From Gnetum montanum (Eukaryota > Streptophyta > Gnetopsida > Gnetales > Gnetaceae): a DNA stretch of 64,000 nt. The DNA lies in the NCBI GenBank assembly GCA_015680685.1, contig MNCI01000167.1, positions 2,346 to 66,345 of the forward strand. The letters are read 5' to 3'. How positions within the stretch are numbered: position 1 is the stretch's first letter; every line of letters begins with the position of its first letter. Positions 23,484 to 33,400 of the stretch are shown piece by piece. The notes under the pieces are model-generated. The model did not search any database and was not told the DNA's origin. It saw only the letters and a list, made by a program, of their open reading frames with translations. The position numbers and the translations under genes are program-made.

Positions 23484-23910
23484 GGCTCAACATTGATTAT
23501 GACCATCTTACCATTATTTAAGAATGCATACTCTATGCTAGTTGGTAGAGTTTTCAACTCTAGGAGCTCCTGCTTGAAGTTATTAGGGATTTTGAACTCT
23601 TCCTAACATGTATCATCATCTTCATCACCAGAGAGTTGGTGATGAACTTACTCAAGTTCATCCATGCTTTCAACATAAGCACATGTTAGGCTCTCAGTTG
23701 GTTCCATGCATAATGTGCTACTGTTTGAGTTAGCTGTTAGTCACTAGGTGGCCTCCTATTTCATGGGTGTTGTGTACAATCACCTTTGAATATCTATTTC
23801 TTGTGCACAATGATTGCATGCTTTAATGTATGTACTTTTGATGGACCAAATGCTTTGCACGCAATTGCACCTATTATCACTGTATGCTATGCATGGAATA
23901 TGATTCTTCT

Positions 23911-24372
23911 CTAGCCTTCCAAATTCATTTTCCTTGAGATTTCCAAGGAGAGGTTCCTTATGCCCATATGTGCATCAATTGTGCTTAACCATGCTCTTCC
24001 CATAATTATGGGGAGGTCACCTTTGCAATTTTCAACCTTGATCACCAAAAAATCAGCAGGATAGGACCACCCACTAACTATGGTCACAATGTTTTCCACT
24101 AATCCCAAAGGAATAGTGATTGACTGGTTTACAAGTTCCAAATGGATGTTGCTCTTCTTGAGAGGTGGTAAGTTCTGTGCCTTGTACATGTCATGAGAGA
24201 TGAGATTGACACTGGAACCAAAATCAAGAAGAGCCTTGCATGGCTCATGTCTAGTGATTTGTAGGTAAATGAGTGGAGTTCCTGGGTTAAATCTTTTCAT
24301 GGGAAGATTGTGAACCTTGATCCAATTAGAAACATCATTAGTTAACATTACATTGCATATCCGAGGTGGCAT
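23911..24372 (-). pseudogene. Aspartic protease of the minus-strand element
   Basis: A 153-codon open segment. ALLDFGSSVNLIS is the retropepsin active-site block (usual form ALLDLGASVNLM), where the catalytic D-S/T-G reads D-F-G-S. DLPIIMGRAWLSTIDAHMG matches the conserved LGRPFLATA-type block near the C terminus. It lies between gag (higher coordinates) and the reverse transcriptase (lower), as expected for a minus-strand gypsy element. The N-terminal boundary is arbitrary, because gag-pol is normally one polyprotein. Confidence 0.85.
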
Positions 24373-26400
24373 TTGGTTTGAAGGACACTTGAAGATGTTT
24401 GATGCAGAGGATGAGGGTGTTAGGGATGCAAGACGACTAGCCGCATTAGGTTGTGAGGGTTTGGGAGGATTGTTGGATTGGAAAAAGGATTGTTTCTTGG
24501 ATTGATTATTTGAACCACTTGGTGGAAAAGCCAGTTGTGAATGTACAACCCTTGCAGCATTTCGTTGCTACGATTGTGGATGAATCTCTCCCTACATGGA
24601 CGAAGCATGAGGTAACTGAGTTAAGGGTGGAGGGATGTGTGTAGACAAATGCAAAGGGTGGTATGGATATGGATTCTCTCCCAAATTAGATGCTAAATGT
24701 GTTTAATGATACTCTGGAGGGTAATAGTGATATTGAAATGAGGCATGGCTTGTAGAACTTCTCAGAGAAATAGGTTGCTGAACATAGTACTTGTATGGAT
24801 CTAGTTGCCTATAGGGGCACTACTTCCTTGGTAGTGGCATTCCCCACAATTGTGGTTAGTGCCACTATTGGTATTGCTCCTATGGTTGTGGTGGAGCTCC
24901 ACTTGGTTAATAAGCTTATTGTTGCTGGTGGAACTACCTTGGATTGCCTTGAGGATAAGGCAATTGTCTAGGTGCTTGCCTACATGCTAGTTGAGGATTC
25001 AATGTGTACATTCCAAACTCTTATAAGTGTGATATTACAGGGCAACATCCTTTTAGATGTTCATATCGACAAATGTCACAATCAATATCATCTTCAAAGT
25101 CTGTCTCCACCACTTCTTCTACTATGGCAACCTTGCCCCTACCTATTTAGTAGGCACATTCAACTTCTTTTCATCTCCTACATTCACAATTACTATTTTG
25201 TTCTTTGAATGCCTTAACAATCTAAATAGTGGTTTAAAGTTTTTCATCTAAAGAGTCCCATAATTTATCAACCTTTGACAAAATGTTAGAAATAGATTTT
25301 TGAATAGGTGAGGTTTTCTTGTTCATCACTTCATTGAGTAGTGACTCCTCCTCATCACAAAATCGAACCTCCCTTTTTCTTATGGAAGGGTCTCTATTAT
25401 ACTTTTTTGCACTTTCCCTTTTTCACAACTCACCTTCTTCTTTCACTACCTACTCTATAAGCCTTTGGATTTGATGAGCTCTTAATTCAGATAGTCTCCC
25501 TTGGGCATAAACCCCAAGAGTTCTTCTAGTTTCTACTCTAAGCCCATTTATGATGTAGTGAAGTTGTTTCCTTTGAGAAAAATCATGGCCAAGGCATTGA
25601 TGTAAGAGTGAATAATATTTGCCCATGGTAGCATCCAAGGGTTCGTGTGTTCCTTGTTTCCAACCCTAGATTTGCCTTCTCAGGTTAAACACTCTAGAGT
25701 ACATTTGGTATTTATCATTAAATAGGTCTAACATGGTACTCCATCGACAAATGGGTTTCGGCCCCAAGGACCAGTACTAGCTTTCAACTTCCTTGATGAG
25801 TGCCTTGGGGAAGAGCTTAAGTTTTTGCTAATCATTTTCAATGTTCTATAAGGCACAGGCATCATGGAAAGCTTGTAGATGTGTTTACGGATTAGAATTG
25901 TATCCCCCCTTAAATATTGGGATATTGTTCATGTCTAAGCACTTGATTTGACTATCTTTCACATGCTTGGTTGGGATCGTTACTACCTCTATAATGTTAA
26001 GCATACTTCTAGTCGCCAATAGAGGTTCATCATCATCATTATTGCATTGTCTTTGATGATGTCCTCTATTACCTCGATGTTCTTTGTATGCTCTATGATC
26101 ATTGTTGTCTTGTTGATCACCTTTATCATAATTATTTCTCTAGTAGCTTCTATTAGAACTAGATGATGAAGGGGAATGTTTAGAATTGGATGAAGAGGAT
26201 GAAGAGGAAGGTGAACTGCCACCGCCATTGCAGTGTCCACCACCACCTCTTTGTTCATTATGACCATAATCCTTAGATTCCTTGCCATTGTGATGTTTAC
26301 CCGAGTCCCTGCCTTGACTATCACTCTTTCTTAAACCTGGTTTATGAATAGTGAATCACAGGTTTGGAGCCACACCCTCATCACCAACAACAAAGGGTGG
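24373..26400 (-). pseudogene. Gag of the minus-strand element
   Basis: The minus strand runs from a Ser/His/Gly/Asp-rich N terminus (around 26330-26030) through the capsid-like region (HLQAFHDACAL, KLFPKALIKE, then 25450-25638 with HQCLGHDFSQRKQLHYIING) to a zinc knuckle CDICRYEHLKGCC near 25045-25085 and a proline-, glutamine- and tyrosine-rich tail that leads into protease. The order and motifs match the gag of the plus-strand element. Stops and frameshifts are present throughout. Confidence 0.8.
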
Positions 26401-26949
26401 AGAATCTTCATGTTGGAAACCCTCTAGGGGAGGATCCTCATTGCTATCTTGGTTCAGTAGAAACAAAGGGTTAGTGAAGTGTTTCCCCTTCATAAACTCA
26501 TGGTGCTTCGCCTAGTGTCAATCTCTCCTGCGTTATGTTTCGGTGGGACGATAGGCTCAAGTGTCATAACCATTCACAATGTATTCTTCATGAAGATTTG
26601 GGATGCCCAACTTCTAAAGAGTTTGAAAAAGCATTCTTGGCATAAATTGATCAGGGGACAATATGATATTGCCCTCCATGTCACCCCATCACAATTGCTC
26701 ATCCTAGTGTAGGATGAAGGTGAAGTCTAGTACATACTCATTTGGATGAGTATATACCACTTTGCACTCTTGTGGGAACAATGTCTTGACATCTTCATGC
26801 CTGTGGGAAGAAGACATCTTGCAAAACAAATAAAATTATCAATGTGCTTAGTAGTTATATGTCATGTGAGAGTGATGTTGACCTTGAGTTCATCCAATGA
26901 TATTAATAATGATCACTAATCCTAGATAGCGCACGTTCAACAAACAAAG

Positions 26950-26967
26950 TCCCCCATAATGGTGCTA
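26950..26967 (-). other. Primer binding site of the minus-strand element
   Basis: On the minus strand TTAGCACCATTATGGGGG follows the 5' LTR directly. It is a decayed form of the tRNA-Asp type site, like TTAGCGCCATTGTCAGGA in the plus-strand element. Confidence 0.7.
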
Positions 26968-27770
26968 ATGATGAGTGGCAAGGTACCCCTATGCCCAACC
27001 ATACGAATCACAAAGCATTCACGTGCGATCCGATCAAATTCCGTGGACATTATAGTTTCTAGTGCACTTGTCTTCTAGGTAGTGAGCCTTGTCCTAAAGG
27101 TTGTTCGTTGTCTTCTTGCTTATACTTGTGAAGTACAAAGGTATGGTTAAGTGAAATCAAGACATATGATTTTTATCATTTTATATTTTATGTTATTTGC
27201 TGCTTTGAATAGAGAGATAAAGTAATTTAACAACTAATCTAAATTAACCAACTAACTAATTTTTAACTAATCCTAACATAAGCATCCAGTCCCACTTTCT
27301 GTACATGTCCTAAACCTACGTATCCACTACTAGGTTACCAAGTGCTACGTCACTAGGTGTACCAAGCAATAATGTTGTTGGGATTACCAAGCAAATATAC
27401 GTTACACTCAAAGCAATCATACTGATGTATTTAATCTATCTAGCTTATCTCGCTTAATTAGCTTAATTATTGGAAAACATTAAATAGTTAACTAAAAGCA
27501 TTAAATGCATAAATAAATATTTAAACTATCCAAAATGTTGCAAGGTTTATCAAGAAGCTTGTCTTTATTGCTATACACACTGTTGTGCTTAGGTACAATG
27601 CACTCAGGAGAAATATTTTAACTTTCAAATGAACAAACTGCAAGAGCTTTACTACTACTATGAATTTGATGCCATAAGCACATTTTTATAGCAAAAAATA
27701 GACCCTATGTTGATGCAGCAAACGATGCATCAATGAGACCATGTCGATGCAGCCAACCATGACCCATCAA
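26968..27770 (-). repeat. 5' LTR of the minus-strand element
   Basis: Starts TGATGAGTGGCAAGG and ends GACCCATCA on the + strand, so on its own strand it runs TGATGGG to CACTCATCA. It is followed by the ACTAC duplication. U3 carries GTCGATG/TTGATGC-type units (about 27705-27750) ahead of a TATA-like CTATAAAAATG. It pairs with 5004-5872. Confidence 0.9.
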
Positions 27771-27775
27771 CTACC

Positions 27776-28880
27776 ATTATTTGACTTTTTTGAAAATTGT
27801 TATTTTTTTCTTCATGAAGAACTTTTTTTTAATGAAGAATAGGACAAATTCCAATAACATGGCCTTCATGATGACAATAGTTATAATATCCTCATAAATT
27901 ATAGTACATAATTTATTGAGAAAAACACTTATTACTAGCCTTGAGTTTTAATTTGTCTTCCTCTATTGTAAATTAATCTATACAAAATAACATGTACGTT
28001 GCACACCATTTAGTGATGCTTTTGACTCTATCTTCAGAAGTGTGTTAATGTTGCCTATAATTTTGCATTCAATAATTTAAAAAATAAGGTGAATATTTTA
28101 TAATTCAATTTAGCAAGGAATTTTAGATTAATTAGAAGAATAGAAATCAAAATCTACTTTTCATTCTCGAGCAATAAAAGTATTACATTGATCCATAAAA
28201 CTTTCAGATTGAATTCACTAGTTTGACAAGTAAAAAAGATTCGGAAAAATATTAGGCATGCAAAACATTAATTCCATGGTGTTTGAGGATAGCTTGAATC
28301 ATTGGCGTAAAACCCTTATTCGCGCAAATAAATCTAATAATTTCCATAAATATGTATTGTGAAGTGATATCTTTTGACAAATATTCATATAAATCATCAA
28401 GCAATCTTATGAAATTCGTTATAGTCTCTATAGTTTAAGAGACAATAGTATTTTTCATCTTCGGATCATTCCTTGGGAAAAAGAAAAAAACACACATGTA
28501 GAATAACTTTGCAATAAACCTTCAAGAGATCAACAACAATTTCTTTTCTAAGCAATAATAAACTTAGATCTAGAAATCACCTTTCACATTTATCTTATTT
28601 GCCTAAGACAATGAAATAACCACTTAACTAGTTAAGACACCTCCCATTAGCAAAATCTTTTCCTTAGCATAACACATGGTTCCAACCATCCTACTTTTTG
28701 TTGGATCATACCATAAGGTGAACCTTATGATCACACTAAATGACATTCATGTGACCAAGATATTTTTCCAATATTAAATCGTTGCATAAAATGCACATTA
28801 GGCATCAGTCCCAGGACCCACAAATGCTAGCCTAAATGTCTAGTTCCAAGCATATTGCCCTTTAAAATTTTTATTAAACA
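27776..28880 (-). other. Degenerate retroelement-like DNA with a zinc-knuckle remnant
   Basis: AT-rich DNA forming the right half of the site where the minus-strand element inserted. On the minus strand near 27844-27895 a YNYCHHEGHVIGIC stretch resembles a CCHC knuckle whose first Cys codon has become Tyr. That suits a Ty1/copia or pararetroviral gag, but nothing else supports a choice. The rest is too decayed to classify. Confidence 0.3.
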
Positions 28881-28919
28881 AAAAAAAAGAAAAAATCCTG
28901 GGGGATATTACAACTGGAA

Positions 28920-29217
28920 ATGAACCGACCTATTAATGACCCGGCAACTTCAAAGCCTTCCGGAACAACAATAATAACAATAATAATTTCAGAAAGTAGC
29001 ATGCCACCTCAGCCCCGTCGGCATTCTACAACAGCGTTCACAAAAACGTATCCCTTTCTCTATTTAATTCAACTTCATCGACGAGCAAATGATGTCTGCT
29101 TTTATCTTAAGCCACTGCTAAACCAGAGAGACGCTCACTCTGGAAAGCAAATAGCGAATCGCCAATGCACATGGCATTCTTTTTTGTTGCAGAACATGCT
29201 CCAGAGCCCTAAAGATT
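28920..29217 (+). promoter_or_regulatory. Likely promoter region of the importin gene
   Basis: Base composition rises above the AT-rich flank and CpG becomes more frequent. This sits just upstream of a TATA-like box and of the 5' leader of the importin gene. An open frame spans 28920-29336, but it has no recognisable domain and I treat it as fortuitous. Confidence 0.4.
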
Positions 29218-29225
29218 TATATAGA
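29218..29225 (+). promoter_or_regulatory. TATA-like box
   Basis: TTATATAG lies about 1.1 kb before the importin start codon and about 30 bp before GC-richer leader-like sequence. It is the best candidate core promoter element seen upstream of exon 1. Confidence 0.35.
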
Positions 29226-29249
29226 CATACATATATATCGGAAGCGCCA

Positions 29250-30322
29250 ACGGGAATTTTCAAGGCATCTGTTCAAGTCCGAAGAGGGAGGGTAACAGTC
29301 GCTGGCAATACCGTTCAAGGTCAGGATTTTGATTAAGAACCGGTTCAATATTCCACGATCTTTTTATTGCAGAGATGTCGTAGTTTGTCTGAAATTTTTT
29401 TATAAATGTACTGCTTATAATTGAAGTTATGTGAATCTTTTCTTCTGTATGCAACGTTGTGTCGGTGGCAAGGTACGCTGAAGCGTTATTCGATTCTGTA
29501 AGATTATGCTTGAATTGTTTTATTTATTCGAAGCTTGTAGTTGATTATGATGTGCTGCATGATGTTGTTTTCCCGTGCGTTGGCACGCATGTGTTGTTAA
29601 CTGCGTATTCTATCTGTCATTTTATGCTTTCGGATGCAGTGCTGATTTTGTTGTAGCATTGCTTGATTGTTTAACGTTTTGCGATGCATTTTTATCGGTG
29701 TTTGGTTATTGTATGCTTTTTAGCAGGCAATTTTGTAGTGATGTTTCGGCAGTGTGAAAGGTAGTCGTCGTTGTAATATACGTTCTTGCCACAGAGAGAT
29801 GAGTTATGCAATGCTGGGCATCTACTTATTTTCGTGTCACGTTATGATATCTTGAAACATTTTGTGTGATAGCATGTTTAGGCTGGGCATGGTATCATAT
29901 AAGTTTAAAGGTTTTTAGCTGGCTTTTGGCGATGCCTTGAGATTGTGGAACTTTTCAGTATCATGTATCGAGGATTGTATATTCATTGGGCTTTATCATA
30001 GCAGTCATGCAGTACCGGAACTTTTTTGTCCTGCGTTTGCTTTGTTTGTTTGCCATACATCCTTTCCGAGTTTTAGTCATAAGCAACGATTATTTTTGGA
30101 GCATTATTTTAGGCCCACACTTTTTTTCAGTTGCTATTAAGGTTGATGAGACAATTTTCCCTCAACGGCTCTTTTGAACATTTCAAGCATTCTTACATGA
30201 ATGAAGGAGTATTTATCTTTTAAACTCGTTGAGCATCTGACCATATAATTTTAATAAATGCTCAGGTTTTGTGAACTTGACTTTTCTTGGTGCTGCGCTG
30301 TCAGAAACTGCTTTATAACTAC
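29250..30322 (+). other. Probable 5' UTR with a leader intron
   Basis: Candidate splice donors are AAG|GTCAGG at 29319/29320 and AAG|GTACGC at 29472/29473. After them the sequence becomes T-rich until CTCAG|GTTTTG at 30265/30266, a good acceptor. The 57 bases from 30266 to 30322 then lead into the start codon. The leader intron is inferred from composition and splice signals only. Confidence 0.4.
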
Positions 30323-30463
30323 ATGGCCCTGTCCACGGCTGATCTTCAGACCATTTATTCATTATTAACAAATGCTCTGAGTGGAGACAAGAATGTCCAG
30401 AAGCCTGCAGAGGCAGCACTTTCAACCTATGAAAGCAAGCCTACCTTCTGTTCTGGTCTCCTG
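30323..30463 (+). CDS. IPO11: Importin-11-like exon 1
   Basis: 47 codons from ATGGCC to CTG, ending in phase 0 before GTAAGC. The ATG was chosen because the translation from here lines up with the N terminus of plant KA120; upstream in-frame sequence is leader. Confidence 0.93.
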
Positions 30464-33400
30464 GTAAGCTATGTATGTTAAGCTTTTGTTCTATACTTGG
30501 CTCACTATGTAATTGTGAAAAGATCAATGTATGGATAAAGGTACCATGATGATGATAATGACCACTGTTTGTGTAGATGAAATTCCATACCATTTTTATA
30601 GGTGGATAAGTTTTCATTTCTGTTAGAGACAAACACGTATTGTGGATCGTGGGATTAGTAGACTAATGCCATTTGCTATTCTTATGTTCTGATCGTCTAA
30701 TTAGCAAAAAATTAGGAATGTCTTTGCAATAATGTGTTTTCAATCAGAAGCCATCTGGATTTAGATTCTATTATGTTTGTTACATCCTGTTCACTCATTC
30801 ACCATTTCTCTAAAATTGTGCTTATCCTTTTATTGAATAGGCACACATAAAAAAAAATTTGTTAATGAAATTGTGCTCATCTTTAACATGTATGATGTAA
30901 AATTGTTTACCCATGAATCAAACCTCACAAGAACACAGGACTGCATATAAATGTACTTATTTTTATAGAACAGTTTGTAAGCAGTTTTATAGTTCATAGC
31001 TCAATGGTAATTAACGTTTAAAAATGGTTTCTTTAAAAATCAAAGTATTATTCTCTGGAAATAGGGTACATCTGAAATGTTATGGCTGACATCTGGTAAT
31101 TGCAAATCACACTGTAAATACAAGTTGTCCATATGGATACTTTTGTTCAATCATCCAACAGTATGGAGCCGAAAGGTTTCACAATTTGCCAATAAATTTG
31201 TTTAATCACAATTTTTCAACAATTTAATTAAGAATATATTTTTGTTCCCTTTCACTATAAAGTTTTACCTAACTCTATGTTTAGTATTTGTGCTTTAATG
31301 TGATGTCAGAAACATACCTGACTCACTTTCATCTCACCTTCTGAGCCTGGCAAACTTCTTGACATGAAGCCTGTTTTCAGTCTTACAGTTTTCTGCCAGA
31401 TGAATGCATATGAAAAGGAGATTATAGAAGAACATAGTTATCTTGCCTTGTTAGAGGCATTGGTTCTGATATTTCTTTATTGCCTTCTTCCTTTAAATGG
31501 AAGAGAACATTCTTGTGTAGACACTAGCTTCAAGGTTAATATCATTATCTTTCAGAGTTGTTAATTCATATCATGAGATGGGACTTTAGTTTTTTTAGCT
31601 ATTTTCTAATTTTTTGTAGTGTTTAATTAAACAAATGATATTTGAATTCTTGAATATTATATTTGGTTGTGAGTCTCTGTCAATGTGTGTGTGGGATATT
31701 CATCTTGACAAGTTACTGACTTCTTCCTAAGGGGGAATGTAGGAGATTATTTCGAGGAAGGATCTGGATAGTCAAAATAATGCACGGTGGTTGGCAACTG
31801 TGTATTTCAAGAACAGCATAAATCGGTACTGGCGGCAGAGACGGGAGTCTATGTAAGTTTTTCTTGATATGCAATTTTAAGCATCCGAGTGCATTGTATT
31901 AGATTTTTTTTTTTATTTCAACAGTTGAGAACAAAAAATATGTTAAAAAAAGATGAAGCTATAAAATGATTGTAAGACCTAAAATATGAGATTTCTGACT
32001 CTAACATATCATGGTTACATATGCATGAATCTAATGTCCAAAATATAGTTATGTATAAATTTTTTATATATTTGATTTTAGTTTTTTTGGGTGCTATTAT
32101 GGTTTAAATTTACTTTTGGAATAGAGTTATAACCAAGGAGGAGAAGACATATTTGCGGAAGAGACTTTTGCAACTAATCAGGGAAGAGAACTACCAGGTT
32201 AGTTTTTTGAAAGATTGATATCCTAATATATTTCCAACATCATATATTCTGTTTGTTTTTGAACGAATCAATGTGATAAATTTGGTCTAGTTAAAACTTT
32301 AAATATCATACAATGCTTCCAAGAACACATATGTTAAGAGTTTATATAGATTGGTTTTGATGCCTATATGCATTTATAATCTTACTGGTCATCTGTTTAT
32401 TTTATAAGTGAAATGTTTGATTTTGCATTCAGGTTGCAGTTCAACTGGCTGTACTCATATCCAAAATTGCTCGGATTGATTATCCTAAAGAATGGTATCT
32501 ATCTTTTACAATGACTATATGGAAAATTGTAATTTTTTGCATATGGTTTGGATTTGGATATATTTATTGAAAAACATAATCATCTTTATCATTATCCTAG
32601 TCACATCCAACATCCATCTTAACATGTGCATCTCTGTCACATGTATATGGTGAGCCTGATGCTTTTTTATAGGTTAACATTCCATATTGTAATGAATTGT
32701 ATGTCTGATAGTAGTACTGTAGAACTTACCCTTCAACCTAGCATGGATTTTTTTATCGCAAAGGAAATCATTAGCTTTCTGCCATTTCTTCTATCATACT
32801 TCAATTATGTTTGTTACATCATTGTTAATCACACCATCCACTTAAACAAGAGACTCGTAGTATGAGTTTCTATATTTCTAGAAAAGTATCTTTGAGAAAA
32901 TTCTTTGCAATAACCACTGCTAGATGTTGATGACTTAACCATAATTTTGGCTAAGCGTTCGAGCCCAAATGTATGATATACTAACTGTAAGCATTATTTA
33001 GAGCTTATCATGCTGACCGTGTTCTTGTATTTTACACTCAGTTCAGTATCTTTAGAAATTCTTTCAGGTAGGCACTCTTGAGAAAAAAGGACCTTGGTAG
33101 ACAAACATAAGATTTTAAAAGAAATTTATGCAAAACCCCTTTTTGGCATTCTGTGTTAACTTTTTTTTTTCCTTGTTTTGTTCTTTTTGGTTTTCTTTTT
33201 ATTTTTCTTGTATTTNCCTTGGACTGGTTGCTATATATATCTAACATTCTAAGATCCTAAACATATTACATGAGGGACTTCTGTGAAGAAATATTAGTTA
33301 TTCCACTTCCACAGTTATGCAAAATGAGCTTACTGAAATACAAGAAAAATAAAAAGAAAACCAAAAAGAACAAAACAAGGAAAAAAAAAAGTTAACACAG

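Larger units (their letters stand above)
5004..27770 (-). mobile_element. Athila/Tat-type Ty3-gypsy element, disrupted, target duplication ACTAC
   Basis: Both ends carry minus-oriented LTRs (5004-5872 and 26968-27770), flanked by ACTAC at 4999-5003 and 27771-27775. In element order: PBS, gag, protease, partial reverse transcriptase, RNase H, integrase, a spacer with a promoter-like array, and an env-like ORF. The plus-strand element 9119-19310 with its TTAAC duplication sits inside the spacer/env part. Without that insertion the element is about 12.6 kb, a usual size for Athila-type elements. All ORFs carry stops and frameshifts. Part of pol is lost or hidden by the assembly join at 23195-23483. 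Confidence 0.92.

Noticed and set aside
28920-29336. 138-codon open frame upstream of the importin gene
   Set aside because: No recognisable domain, and it overlaps the likely promoter, TATA-like box and leader. Treated as chance openness in GC-richer DNA.
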